64,000 nucleotides of DNA from Telopea speciosissima (GCF_018873765.1 NC_057926.1:32782946-32846945); one strand, 5' to 3'; shown: positions 23,657-36,101, counted from the first letter of the stretch. Notes: generated by a model not told the origin, from the sequence alone. Made by a program: numbers and translations.

Positions 23657-24253
23657 GCTATATGTAATCCAACAAAATTTTCACTCCAGCTACCTCTTGA
23701 ATTGATATAAATTATGGCATGCATCTCTGAGGAGAGCAGCACGGCCAAACATCATCCCAGCAGAAGCGAATCAGCTTACCATTGCCCAACCAAAGTGATG
23801 CCTAAGCATCTTAAGTCTCCCCACCCTAGTAGGATATTAAACAATCATTAGCTTGTTGTCATGCTGTTAAATTCTAACATGGCACCTCATCTGTGAATGA
23901 CCACAAATAAATTGAACAGAATGTAAAAAGATGGAAAAGCCCAGTGCCTAACATGAACCTGCTATAAATGGAAAATCATGTGTTGTTCCTCCCCTGATTG
24001 TCCTAGCAGTTAAGACTCTATAAAGATTTCCTTGTCAATACATACTTATGCACACAAACTGCATAAGACCCTTTCGTCCCCAATGCCATCATACCACTTC
24101 TCTAGAGCTTAATGAAAATTGACCATTAAAACAAATTAAAAACAAAAGAATCGAAGCAAGAGGAGAAGCAACAAAACATTATCAGTCTTCAATTTTTATA
24201 GGATTCAAAATACAGTAATCATAATAGTAATGTAGATGATTGTCAGGAATTAC
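23657..24253. other. No gene seen; missing downstream exons of the ATXR-like gene not found here
   Basis: Searched on the minus strand for SET-domain exons expected after 24254. None is visible before the LTR. Confidence 0.45.
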
Positions 24254-24790
24254 CTTGAGGAGAAGCACATTTGTCAGCCGTGTCAGAATACTTTTGAATC
24301 CGGAAGAAATCGACAATCTTTGTCTACTAAAACAGAAATCCTAAAACGAACATTTAATTGTCAACCACTCATTAGCATTCATCACTCATAACATAAACTG
24401 ATCAATAAGAAACATACAGACGCATGCACATATAAAGGAAGGAAAATGTTAGCTAAAATCCCTATTCCTTAGTCGATTGTGGCCAGAACAGGGATGCCAA
24501 AACCAAGGGCCAGTGGGGATTCGAACGACAATGGGTCTCAAGCAGAACACATGGAAACCCTTGTCGCATTTATCACAGAGAAGCATCTCCTCAGCTTGAT
24601 CACTGGACCCACACTCCTTGCACTCCATACCACTGTAATCTCGATCAATCATTGCGTATGGCGTCGTATCCAGTATCTCGTTCAATGACTTGTATTTCTT
24701 TAGAGGAGGAGATAAGGATGGGCATCCCGGAGCCTCCGTACATTTGGTGACGGAACCTTTGAAGGAGAAGATCTTCTGCGACAGAGACAT
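24254..24790 (-). pseudogene. ATXR5/6: Truncated ATXR5/6-like histone H3K27 methyltransferase (PHD-finger part only)
   Basis: Exon 1 starts at ATG 24790 and encodes a PHD finger: CKECGSSDQAEEMLLCDKC then DKGFHVFCLRPI, the signature of ATXR5/ATXR6, which monomethylate H3K27 in heterochromatin. Exon 2 (24323-24254, after GTAG, ending CAAG before GTAATT) encodes TKIVDFFRIQKYSDTADKC, the PCNA-binding region that follows the PHD finger in this family. The last part of the finger reads WFWHPC where a zinc-binding Cys is expected at the middle W. The expected exon 1 donor reads AAGGAATAGG and not AAGGT, and reading through gives a stop at about 24449. The SET domain is absent. It is therefore a fragment, now non-functional; family membership is clear from both exons. 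Confidence 0.82.
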
Positions 24791-25290
24791 GGCTTGGCTC
24801 TTCCGATGATGAAATTAAGCACTATTCCAGCATTACTCTGTATCCATATCTATATTTTTCGCACAGAAGAGAAAAAACATTTACGAATTAGATGAGAGAA
24901 AACCCAAATAAAATTAGATTGGAGGAAGGAGAAACAGAAGTCAGAAGGCAATGCCAAAGGAAATTTAATGGCCATATCACAAAACAACTATCTCTAGCGA
25001 TTTCGTAATAAGCATTCCTATTTTCTCTCAGAGAGGATGCGTATGAGAGGGATAGTGGGGAGAGGTAGAGTGCGAGGATGCGTCTGTTCGTGATGGAAAG
25101 AGAGATGGAAAGGGGACTATGGCCTATAGGTTCCTCGTTTGATTCCTATTTTTTTCTCAGAGGTTGCGTCATTTGATTCCTATTTTCTTTCATAGTGGTT
25201 GCGTATGAGAGGGTATAGTGAGAAGAAACGGAGTGCGAGGATGCATCTATTCGCACGAAAAAGAGATGGAAAGGGGACTCGGGTATTTTG

Positions 25291-28272
25291 TGTCACGCCC
25301 CCATCCCGATGTAAGATATTTTGCCACATAGGGGTATGACTGGGACAACACGTGTCATCCCAACACCTACCAGGATCGCAGATATAGTGTCCCGAGCCAC
25401 AGTCCACCCTGTCATCACATATTGATAACAGAAAGGAACGTACCAAAATAAAATAAATCGTTCCAATTACAGAGTTAGCGGAAGCGAAATTAAATTAAAT
25501 CAAGTGAAATTATAGAGCATCGGTTCTCTAATGATAATCCATATTTCATTGTTCTTAAATGTAACCACTCAATCTCTCCCCTATAAATAAACATATGGTT
25601 TATACATGATGGTGGAATGAAGACAGAAATTAATAAATTAAATAATTGCCCCAAGGGCACCAACCTTGGGTGTACATCTGCATCCAAGTCATGGCCTCCA
25701 ACACCACTTGATTCGCATCCAACGGTGCTCATCAAAGTAGTACCTCCTGCATAACAACTAAAAAGGGGTTGCACAATGGGGTTAGCTATACTAGCTAGTG
25801 AGAGAGCAAAGGAGAATGCACATACACCACACAAACAGTTCAATATCAGAATGATGCATGCTAATGTTATATTCATTTTCCATCTAACACACAGATTCTA
25901 TCGGTCAAGTATATGCTACTGTGTTAACTTGGGAGACACTGAGGGTCACTTATCCTATCACCCCAGTGAAACCTCAATTATCACGAGGGGACCTACGCCG
26001 GTAGAATCCATCATGACCACCCAGTGACAGACCCTGATAGCCATCACTACCCCTGACTTGGCCTCTCTCGCCTCCACAGTCATCAGGTGCTCAGACTATC
26101 CAACACATAAACCCCTGTTGGCAATGGTTGTAGCATAAGGGAACAAGCATCCGAGCCACAGATATACTATATGCAGGTCCTATTGTCCCGAGAGGTATTT
26201 CGGGTGCATTAACGTCCCATTCCATCTAGTACCCGAGTACCAGCACGACACGGCACATACAGATCAGGATGACATATAACAGTTTTCATAATTAAATAAA
26301 TTGGGGTTTTGACACCGGCACACCCAGCACCGTAGCCCGATACAATGGTGAGAATACTATCACATTCATAGTAGTTCACAATAGAGTAACAATGCAATGC
26401 GTACAATGCTTATAATTATATAATAGCATGCTTAAGATTTCATATTATATATATTCAAACCCAACAAAGTCACCCAGAACCCACTCACCTAACACGGGCG
26501 TTGCCGTGTGTAGTTGACATGAATCTCACCTAGGCTCCCCGCTATCCATCGAGTTGGGTAGCCTAGGAACAAAAAAACAATCATTAAAGTATGCATACAA
26601 GAGTCTCATGCTAGACCCCCAAGGTTAAAACTAAGTTTCAACCAAGACAGCACGAGCGGACTCATGGACGGTTTCAGCAGAGGTGAGTCCGTCCCTGACT
26701 CCATTCAGGCCAAAAGTGAAAACAGAGCGAGCAAACCCACGGGCGGAACTTCTTACTTGGATCCAGCCGTGCATCCGTTCGGCACCTAAGACACACTTAA
26801 AAGGGAGCGGATCAAAGGGCGGATGTGCTTCTTGGGTCCGCCCCTGCATCCGATCGATCCCTAAGACATACCTGAGAGCAATTGGCCTCAGGCGGATGCA
26901 ACAGACTTGAGTCCGTTCCTTCATCCAGTCAGTTCAATACACAGGAGTTATACTGGGCGGACTGACAGACGGTACCACGATTGGTGGATCCGGTCGTGCG
27001 TCCGTTGGCAGTCTCTTCTGAGATTTCAGAGGGCTTTTGCTCCAGCTTGAAGCCTGGAGCACCTTAGCACCTCAGGGTCATGGAGGGGGTGTCTAAGCCT
27101 CCCTAGGGTCACTAGAACCTAGGCTTACCCCATGGATCCAAGATCACACAAGGTTTGGTTTCAATTTGGTCCAAGGGTTGGGTTTCAAAGCTTAGAACCA
27201 TGGATTCACCAACAATGGCTGCAAAGCAGCACTTATAGGTCTTTAATGAGGTTTGATCAACATCAATTGAGCTCCCAAATAGGGCCAAGCATCACCTTGA
27301 GTCCCAAATGGAACCCTAGGTTAGCCCAAGCTCTTGAAATCTACTAAAATGAAAATGAGAATGGAGGAGAACCAAGTTTAAAGTCTTACCTTGGTGAGCT
27401 TCTTCTTCCAACCACTCTCTCCATCTCTTCTCCTCCTCTTTCTCTCCCTTGGTCCGGTCAGCTTGGGGAGGAGATGTGGGGCAGCCAGCCATCTTGGCAT
27501 GGCCTCCATCCTCTTCCCTTCCCCTCTCATTCCTCTCCTACTTCTACTTCTTCTTCTTCTCCTCTTGTCTCTTCTCCTCCACCGTTTGCTTGGGAGGGGG
27601 AGAGATAAGAGAATAAGGATTCTCTTATCCTTTTAAGGGGTTAGATGGGCCTTAGGTTGTGTTTGGTTTAGGTACCCCCAAATCACTTAGTGGTCCTTAG
27701 TTATTAATGGGTTTTAGTTGGGTCTTAGGGCATGTTTGGTCCAAGTTATAGACCCTTAGGTCCATTTAGTTAATTAGGGTCTGTTTGGGATTGGGCCCAA
27801 GTCCATAGGACTTAATTGTCCTCTAAGGTCTGCTTGGTTTAGGTTAGGGTATATAAAACCTATTATTAATTTAAGTTATGCTTTGTGGGCCCACTTCCAT
27901 GGCCCACTCAACCAATCAAGGGTAAGGGCAGGGGTCCACATGGTCCAAAGGTCTAATTATGGTGTCCAGGACACGGGTATGTGGGTCCCATAGGAAAATT
28001 ACCAAAAAGGATAGGTGACAGCACAGGCGGATCCTCGAGCGGATTCAGTTCGAGTGAGTCCGTTTGTGACTCCGATGCTATTGTCAGGGCCCAAACTTCA
28101 AGGAAAGTTACGGGGCTTTGACCCAAACTTCCAGGTCTTCGAGGGGATACTCTTAGTAATATTTTAAATATGAGGTTACAGGTGTTGGCCAGTGCCATCG
28201 TGGCATTGCCCTCTAGGTAAATGTCTAAATTGTCCCGGGGTACAAAGGTATATTTGGGGTGTGGGTGTAACA
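25291..28272 (-). mobile_element. Probable solo LTR, 2.98 kb, Tekay-like
   Basis: The plus strand begins TGTCACGCCC and ends GGGTGTAACA. Flanks are TTTTG on both sides (25286-25290 and 28273-28277), an exact 5-bp target duplication. On the minus strand this reads TGTTACACCC...GGGCGTGACA, the LTR borders I know from Tekay/Del chromoviruses, whose LTRs are kilobases long. No internal gag-pol, primer site or second LTR is seen, so recombination to a solo LTR is the simplest history. The open frames at 25180-27640 are LTR sequence and not genes. Confidence 0.75.
26640..27010. repeat. Imperfect tandem repeats inside the LTR
   Basis: Units of about 75 bp carry GGGCGGAT, GGGTCCG...CATCCG and CCCTAAGACA-type motifs; CCTAAGACA starts at 26785 and 26860. 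A related unit reappears at about 28020-28080 near the other end. Open frames on both strands come from the repeat. Confidence 0.6.
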
Positions 28273-28359
28273 TTTTGGGTATTGTAAAGTGGATTCAAGG
28301 GTATTTTGGGTATTAGATAAATTGAACAAAAAATATAAATATGTACTTTTATAAGATAC

Positions 28360-28412
28360 ATAGATATATATATATATATATATATATATATTGAGAGAGA
28401 GAGAGAGAGAAC
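28360..28412. repeat. (TA)n(GA)n microsatellite
   Basis: Alternating TA followed directly by GA. A second TA run lies at 28838-28877. Confidence 0.95.
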
Positions 28413-28429
28413 TACAGAATAGAACTTCT

Positions 28430-28832
28430 AAGAAGAAAGGAGGATCATGTGGATCTCTTTCTCCCCAATTTGTACTACAAATATTCTCTTTAAGAGCTAA
28501 TTCAACATTAATAAAATGCATCCAAAGGTCCACAATTCTATGTTGTAGTTCTTGTATATGTTCAAATCGTTCACTTCCTTTCCATAAAAGTGGATGAGAT
28601 AAGCATCTCTCCATCGATATTCTACAAATTTATAAGCTATATAAGATTAAAGAAGTAAAATAATTACTAAAAAAATAAATAAGTATATTTTATTAACTAC
28701 TTACTTTTCTGAACAAAACTGTTTGAAAGTCTTCATATAAATCACAATTGGAATTTCTGTTTTCATCAAATGGTATAAGTTTCCAATATGTTTCTTCAAG
28801 CGCCTCGACAGATAAGATGATGTGTTAGCTAA

Positions 28833-28880
<48 letters not shown>

Positions 28881-29740
28881 ATATAATAATATTTAAAAAA
28901 CATAGTCTCGACATGTTATATACCTACCATGATTACCAAGTGCCTTCAAGCAAACAAATTTCACGGTTTTTTTTTTCTTGTCAAGACGACGTTGTTTAGA
29001 AGTCGTTCATCAACAGTCAATTGACGAGTCAAATTTTGATCAAAATAGTTTAATCCCTCCAAAATTCCTTTGTTATAAAAACATATGACTGTCAAGATTT
29101 ATTGTAATTGAAAATAGTTTAACAATTTACCGAAATGTAAACAAGTAACTAAAATTAACTTGATTAATTTCTGCAACTTTGCAATGGGGTATACAGGGTA
29201 GTCAAAGGGGTCACTAATCACAAAATCATCTCTGTACTTATGTAAGTCATTTAGATTTTGAACATTCTGAGAAACTATCCCTTCAGTGACACAATCCGAT
29301 GAATGTGCAGTCATGGATGTCTATGGATCTAGAACAAAGTTATCATCAAATTCCCTTAGAATATGATGATAGTAATAAAAAACTCTGTTGGAGGCTTCCT
29401 CTTTAACAACATTTTCTGATGGAACGATGGCATGACAACTAACTTTCGTATATACTCTCCTAGAAAACTAGTTTCCTTTAGACATAGTTGACAATGTTTT
29501 AGCAACACAAATGCACACACTTCCATCGTGCAAAGTCATCTACAATTTAAGAAAAAAAAAATAAAATTAGATTACATCAACAACTCAACCATTTCCCAAC
29601 TGAATGGAGTCGACTACATGTAACCGAACAACAATAAAAGATTAATAAAAGTAGAAAGAAAAGAACATAAAACTTATAAATAACATTTGATAAAAATTCA
29701 CCTTGCAGGTATCAAAAGCGTAAGTATTCCAAGTCTCCAT
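28430..29740 (-). pseudogene. Unrecognised multi-exon gene remnant, possibly kinase-like
   Basis: Several plausible exons with good splice borders lie on the minus strand. An ATG exon at 29740-29702 encodes METWNTYAFDTCK before GTGAAT. A second starts at 29539 after TTGTAG and reads MTLHDGSVCICVAKTLSTMS; it later has two in-frame TAG codons. A third, around 28935-29060, reads EGLNYFDQNLTRQLTVDERL and then, after a poly-A frameshift, TVKFVCLKALGNH before GTAGGT. A fourth (28828-28705) ends at GTAAGT, and a fifth starts at 28621. In the phase that fits the splice, the fifth reads VNDLNIYKNYNIELWTFGCI, which resembles the kinase DxWSFGC segment; a stop follows. Another frame is also open. I cannot name the family. 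Multiple stops argue for a pseudogene. Confidence 0.4.
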
Positions 29741-29970
29741 CTAGTGAAAGTTTGGTTCCTACATCAAAGTAATTGCAAAATAAATATAGATATTCCACTT
29801 AATGAGTTGATCCTAATGTAATGATATATAGATAATAGACACTCTTCTTAGATGATGTACAAATTATTCATCATATATAAATACATATATCAATTGGGGT
29901 GTGATATAACAAAGGTCCACAACAATGAAAAAGTGGGGGAAATTGATGCAGTTCAAGACCTCAGATTGGG

Positions 29971-30075
29971 CATATCTTGCAAGAACCCCTAATGCCTCTC
30001 TAGGGTATATCTTGTAAGAACCCCTACTGTGTTTCTAGGGTATATCTTGTAAGAATCCCTACTGCCTCTCTCCCA
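29971..30075 (+). repeat. 35-bp tandem repeat, three copies
   Basis: TATCTTGYAAGAAYCCCTA units begin near 29971, 30006 and 30041. The rest of 29741-30530 shows no gene. Confidence 0.85.
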
Positions 30076-30539
30076 TGTAGTCACATGAGAGAACAAAAGC
30101 TGATCTTGAAAAACCGACCACAAGCAACAGGCAAATCCTCCTTGAGAGTGGCACCCCAATCACAGATCTAATCGAACTAAGGCCTTGCTCTCCCCAGAGA
30201 TGGAAGGAAAGCCCTGGGATCGATACCCATAACTTGAAATACCAACCTGTGCTCTTTTGAGGCCCTTTCACACACCATATATTTCGCTTCTCAATATCCC
30301 TTCTCCAAAGTTGGGGACTGGAGCCAATGGAAGAAAATGTTCATAAGCCCAAAGGGTCAGTAACCAGAAGGGTCCATATAAATTGAAACTAATGCCGTAT
30401 TGATTGTGCCTGATGTTGACATTTCTTTCTTTAATTTATAGAGCATATGCATAGAGCCCTAAATACAAATGGGCCACAACAGTACTTGCCCAACAGATGC
30501 GTCATCCATTCATTAAGCTTGATTGACATGTTGAAGAAA

Positions 30540-31490
30540 GAATAGAACAAGGTCTTGGACATGAAGGATCTAGGGGCTGCTAAACAATCTTGGACATGAA
30601 AATCAAGCGTGATAGGAAGAACAAAAAGTTATGGTTACCACAACATACATTGAGAAAGTACTTGAAATATTCAATATGAAGAATATCAAATATGTTAGTA
30701 CATTATTAGCTAGTCATTTCAAATTGAATACTAAATTACCTAAAACTAGAAATAAAATTAAAAAAAGAAAAAAAAAAAAATAGAGAAGATCCCTTATATT
30801 TCAACTATAGCGAGTTTGATGTATGCTATGATGTGCACAAGGCTCGACATAACACAAGCCACTAGTGTTGTTAGTAGGTATTTAGCAAATCCAGGTAAGC
30901 AACATTGAGAACTATAAAATGGCTTTTAAGGTATCTAAGAGGCACATCTAAAGTTTTTTAATGTTTTCAAAACCCATCATCCATGGTGGAATACAGATTC
31001 ATATATGGCAGGAGATCTTGATAGAAGAAAGTCTACTTTAGGTTACTTATTTACTTTTGCAGGGAAAATCATCTCTTGACAATCAAAGCTACAAAAATAT
31101 CTTGTAATATTAACTACAGATGTAGAATACATTGCTACCACAAAACCTTGTAAGGAGATTCTATGATTGAATTGTTTTCTTATGGAGTTGGGTTTGAAAC
31201 AAAGGAGTATGTTGTCAGGTATGACATCAAAGTGTCATTGATTTTGAGCAAGACTGCTATATTCCACTCTAGGTCTAAACACATTAAGGTCCGGTACCAT
31301 TAGATTTGAGATGTTTTTGAAAACGGGTTGAGAAAGATCAACAAGATTCATACTAATTAGAATCCAACTGATATGATGACAAAGTCAGCGCCAAAGAAGA
31401 AATATGAACTATGCAAAAATTTGGTAGGCATGGATTCCATGTGAGCCTCCAGCATAGTGGAGTCGTCCTCATAGGTCTGGAGGGGGAGTT
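30540..31490 (+). pseudogene. Heavily degraded Ty1/copia pol fragment (end of RT, RNase H)
   Basis: Joining frames on the plus strand gives MKDLGAAKQ-like text near 30560, then KKLWLPQHT, YISTIASLMYAM around 30795-30830, CTRLDIT, ATSVVSRYLANPGKQHW and RRKSTLGYLFTFAGK. Near 31260 HSRSKHI(K) is followed by TKSAPKKKYELC, the usual copia RNase H tail. These are landmarks of the copia reverse transcriptase thumb and RNase H. Many stops and frameshifts interrupt them, so the copy is old. A purine-rich tract (GGAGGGGGAG, about 31479-31488) ends it, as a polypurine tract before the 3' LTR. The 5' part of the element is absent. Confidence 0.72.
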
Positions 31491-32250
31491 TATTGGGTGT
31501 TGGGCCATGTTGGGTCCAACCCATGTAGAGTTAAGTGCTAATGAGTTGGTAAGCATTACTTTTGTGTAGTGGTCTTGTAGTTATACAAAGATACACTTTG
31601 GGAAAAAGGTATAGTTGGTTTCCTCAAGAGAAGTATAGGAATGGTTTTAGTTTGGTTGAGAAGCTAAGAAGAAGGGTTTCTTTGAGCTCTTGAAGAAGAA
31701 GTGCAGACTTCCTGTAAGAGGTTTACTCTCACAATTAGCCATTCTTGAGGTTGTTTATGCTATATTTCACGTTGTTGTTCAGTTGGACAATTGAAATTGT
31801 AGCTTGTGCTTGTCGATTGGGTTTTCCAAGCTTTGAGAGAAATTATTGGTGGCATTTAGAGGCAATTTAGTAATAACTTGTTGATGTGTGAGGTAATATT
31901 GTAAAGTCTTCAAGTGCTTGTTGTTCTTTCTCAATCTTCTTGTGAATCCTAAGTTTTAGGCATAAATTTGAGAGATGAAACGTTGCAATCCTTATTTGAT
32001 TTTAGTGGATTGCTATCGGAATTACCCTGTGATTTTTCCTTTCACGTTGAAGGGTTTTCCACGTTATATTTTGGTATTTGATTGGCTTGTGTTTGCTTGT
32101 TCTATTTATGTTTTTCGTTTCTATTTGCTTACTCTGTTGTATAAGATTTCGTGTACTTCATTACTTTTTCACTCACACAAGTGGAAAGGTTTTTCCACAC
32201 CTGTTCCTAGCAAGAAAGAGGCAATAATTGATCATTGTTAGTCAAATTTG
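31491..32250 (+). mobile_element. Putative 3' LTR of the copia relic
   Basis: It follows the polypurine tract and begins around TATTGGGTGTTGGGCC. It has long T-rich leader-like sequence and no proteins. The right boundary is not defined. Confidence 0.4.
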
Positions 32251-32586
32251 TGTCGACAGTTGTAAGAGACATTGCGAAGTTTAAATCATTGCAGGAAAGT
32301 GAAGGGCAAGGTTTGGGTTCCTCTACTATTCATTCCTTTTCAAGATCATTTGCAGGCTTGTAATGGCAATGAAATTGACTCTAAATTTGAGTTCCCGAAA
32401 ACTAGATATATCTAAGAGAGAGACTAATTCTTAAGTAGATCAAATCTCCTCCTCTATTGGACACACACACATACACACACATATCCATTTATACATAGCA
32501 CTCTTTAAAAAATTCTAGTATATCATAGTTGCCTTCTTTCTCGTTGTAGTAGAATACAATTGGCCGCTCAATATATCTTTTGAGAC

Positions 32587-33443
32587 CATAGTCAGCAAAA
32601 AATGCGTTTAAAGCGACATTCCCATTTTTTTACCGTTTTAAACGTGTTTTGCCATTTGTTTCCCAGTTATATGGGAAAAAATGACAAACAACAAGCATTC
32701 CCATTTCAAATGTGTTTAAAACACGTTCCATTTTAAACGTGTTTAAAGCATGTTCCTTCTTTTTTGTTTTTACGTTTTTTGAGAGTTGAGACCTTAATTT
32801 GGTTGAACAATGGTTTACTTAACTGACCATATCTCTCTCTCTACCTTACTCCTCTCGACTTGATTCTTCGCCGACGTAAGGCTGATTTGAAGGGCTATAC
32901 TAATCATGCTATCACCTTTAGCTCATGTTCAATTCACAGACCCCAAAATTGAGGTACAACTGATGCATCTGCTGAAAAGGATTTCTAAAGCGATGGTTCC
33001 CACCTCCAATTGAACATGCATCATTCTGTGAGTGTCTTGGCAATGTTGACAACTATGAATAACACCATAGCCAGGCCATATTGTTCAACAAGACTTTGGC
33101 ACATGTTTTTAATGGTGTATGAATTTGGAATTATATTTTTGGATGATATGTTTTCGAACTTGTAATGGTTTTCGAATATATGCATTAATGTTGGATGTTA
33201 TAGTTGTTTTGGAACATTAGATGCAAGTATTCATTTAATAGTTCCTCAATTTATACTACTATATCGTCTTTTTTTTGGTCCCATTTTTTTGAAATCTACA
33301 TGTTTAAAACCCGTATCATCCGTTTCCATTTTTTTGGCATTATCTTTTTCTGTTTTACGGTAATGTTCGGAGTTTAACACCATTTAAAACTCGTACCATC
33401 TGTTTCCCTTCTTTTTTTTTTTGTGATTCCCATTTTTGCTATG
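32587..33443. mobile_element. hAT-type non-autonomous element, 0.86 kb
   Basis: The left end is CATAGTCAGCAAAAAATG and the right end, reversed, is CATAGCAAAAATGGGAATC. Flanks TTTGAGAC (32579-32586) and GTTGAGAC (33444-33451) match 7/8. The interior has many TTTAAACRTGTTT and ACCGTTTT motifs plus a conserved segment, CTTGATTCTT..CGACGTAA, shared with the element at 52882. It is non-coding. Confidence 0.78.
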
Positions 33444-33451
33444 GTTGAGAC

Positions 33452-34940
33452 TTGAGAGGGTTTAGAAAACATTCCCAAAAAATCCCTATGTACCTTCAAC
33501 TCAAAATACTAAACAGTGACGAAAATCTCGAGACATTCACTCGACCATGAACAAAGCTCCAAGAAGCAATTGAGAGAAAATAAGATATATCAAGAGGAAA
33601 AGGGGGTTTCAAAGTTTCGATTTCTTCGATCTTCAGCCATTATGTATATACATGATAGACATAATATATTTGTTATTTCTTACAATACATATATCATAAA
33701 AATGTATATTATTTTATTTCAAACCAACACATAAGATTTATATGTTCAGATCGTATGGTCCAAAAATACTACTCCTTATAGGGGGTTGGGGGTAAATATG
33801 TAAACGGATCGAATACGGATCGGATGTTATCGGATCCAGATATTTCATGACAGAATATTGATATCCCCAAACGGATACGAATGCAAACTTAATTCCAATT
33901 TTCGACAATCTATTTACATCCCTGACTTTTTTAACCTAGACCTCCCTCCCTCGACAAATACGATTCACTTTCAATCCATGTCTCTTAGTTGTCATAGTCT
34001 CATGATTCTCATTTCCTTAGTCCATTGATATTGTTGAATCTTCAAAAACCTTCAAGATCATTAGTTATATAACTTTTTATTATTAGTTGTATATCTATTT
34101 GAATCACATAATTTTTTTCCTTATCCCTAAACAGATATGGTTGCCCCTAAACGAATACGGTGGGAATCGAAGTGGGGGACCTCTCTACCGCACCAGTCTC
34201 CTTATACATAGACTATGTATTGGGTAGTACTCTTGGAAAGATAGAATATTATCATGTGAACATTACATTTTGTTACTAACGTAACTCCCGAGGGATCAAC
34301 CACTATTCTTTTTATAGTTAGGCGGAGAACTGTTGTTCATTGGAGTGGTGAACCATATTCGAATTTATGAATATCTCATTTATATCCTCTAAACGTACCA
34401 AACAAGTGAACGTACATTGGAGAGCCAATCACATTTTAATTTTGTTTCCATAAAAACTGTTCATCTTCTTATGAATGCCAAAAATATGACAAGTGGTTGG
34501 CTCTTATATGTATGTTCACCTATTGGTACGTGCTCATGATCCATTCTCCCAAAAAAAATCTCGGTCGTCTATTGGATTCTGTTTTGAATGAAACCTAAAC
34601 TTCTATTTGATTTTTTTTATATTTTTTATGGGGTAAACTAAAGTATGAACTATATGAAGAGTTAGGAAACAGAATAGGACTGTGGGGTCCACGAAAACAA
34701 GTCAGTAATTGATGATAAAAGGGTAATATGGTCATGTGAATCCATATCCCGAGGAACGCACTACGGCGCATGATAGTAATTTTGATATGAAAGGTAGTAA
34801 GATTTTTTCTTTTTCTTTTTTAGGAGAGAAATTAATTATTTTTCTTCTGTTCCACTTCCAATTACGCTCAGCAAATTATTACTCTCTTTTTTTTGGTACT
34901 GAAGCAGTTGTGCAGTACAAGAAAAAAAGTTGCTGCTCTC
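33452..34940. other. Upstream of the BPC gene; no gene seen
   Basis: Contains a possible MITE at about 33783-33930 (TAAATATGTAAACGGATCG opposite reversed GGGATGTAAATAGATTGTCG) with no clear target duplication. Nothing else was recognised. Confidence 0.35.
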
Positions 34941-34980
34941 CTCTCCGAATGAGTATTTCATGCCATAACAGATGGAAGGG

Positions 34981-34995
34981 TCTCTCTCTCTCTCT
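34981..34995 (+). promoter_or_regulatory. CT/GA repeat at the presumed 5' end of the BPC transcript
   Basis: A pure TC run lies about 130 bp before the first 5' UTR donor. A second CT tract is at 35752-35768 inside the intron. GA/CT repeats are the known binding sites of BPC proteins, so self-binding is possible. The transcript start is not proven. Confidence 0.4.
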
Positions 34996-35124
34996 GAGAG
35001 CTGCATGCCCAAGATAGTGGAAAACAGAAGAAGTAAGGTCCAGAACTAGAATTTGGAAAGAATTTCCTCCATTAAAGGTAGAAAGAGGAGAATCAGAGGA
35101 AGACCTTCTGAGATCTTCTATGGT

Positions 35125-36096
35125 GTAAGTTTTTCCTTAATCATTCTCTCTAACCAACTTCAGTTCTCTTTTAAGTTTTTTCATCTATGGCTGCTGATGC
35201 TTTTAATTTAATGGGTGGCTATTTTCTCCTGTGTTAATTCTGGTTGTTTGTTCAAGGGATTATGTGATTTTGTTTTGAATTCTTTGCTTTTTTTTTTTTT
35301 AAAATTTTGTTTTTGGGTGAATAATTGAATTCTTTGCTTTTGATTGCTTTGGTCCATGACCCACAAGGTTTAGTTGGTTGATATGGTGTTTTTTGCTTCG
35401 ATTTCCTGGGTTTAGAGCAGATTTATGCATTATTCTGGTTTTTCTCCTTTCCCAGCTAGTGTATTTTCCTGATGGGTTTTCTGGATGTCTCTGGTTCTAC
35501 AGTACTAGAAATTTGTAAGGTCTGCATTTCACTTTACTTATATGTTTGGAGAGGTGAATTTTGTATTATTTCATATTTTTATTTATGGAGGTTCAATGGC
35601 TGCCAGGTATTGAAACAGGTTCTTAGTGCTTTTCTCTTCTTTATTATTTTTTTTCCTAGACAAAGAAGAGCTTGTTTCTCAGTTTAAATCGAGGGCTCTG
35701 TATTACATCTGTTCATCTGTTTGCAACCAGGGGTATTGTTGTTTTTCTTCCTTCTCTCTCTCTCTCTTAGATGGGTTAATGTTTTGGTTTGTTTGTATTT
35801 TATTGGTTGCAAGAAAACAGTTTGACTAAATTTAGTAGTACATTTCTACTTGCATGGCTAGTTATGTGGGAGTCTAGGATTGTTTATCTCTGTTTTTCGT
35901 GGTTTGTTAATTCAGATCTGTTTCCCAAACAGACTTCAATAGTGCTTTTGTTGATCATTAGTTTCTTATGGCTTCTTCAAATTTTCTGACCCTTCTTTGT
36001 GATTTTGTAATATCTTATGCAGTTTTCTTTCGACCATGCGGGTTCTGTATGTTTCCCTGCACTAGGAAATCCTTTTAAAGATTGTTCTTTTGTCAG
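35125..36096 (+). other. Putative 5' UTR intron of the BPC gene
   Basis: The donor GTAAGT at 35125-35130 follows a purine-rich leader, and the acceptor TTTTGTCAG at 36096 lies six bases upstream of the ATG. The interval is T-rich with no supported reading frame, as expected for a plant intron. BPC genes commonly have a leader intron. The exact leader start is not determined. Confidence 0.6.
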
Positions 36097-36101
36097 CTTA
36101 C

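Noticed and set aside
25490..27636. Several open frames of 80-130 codons
   Set aside because: All lie inside the probable solo LTR and change frame with its tandem repeats.
28225..28614. Minus-strand frame resembling a KEN-type HPLLW motif
   Set aside because: It is out of phase with the preceding splice donor, and the other frame fits the splice; similarity is too short to claim a family.
35472..35989. Open frames upstream of the BPC start
   Set aside because: T-rich hydrophobic frames inside the leader intron, without conserved motifs.
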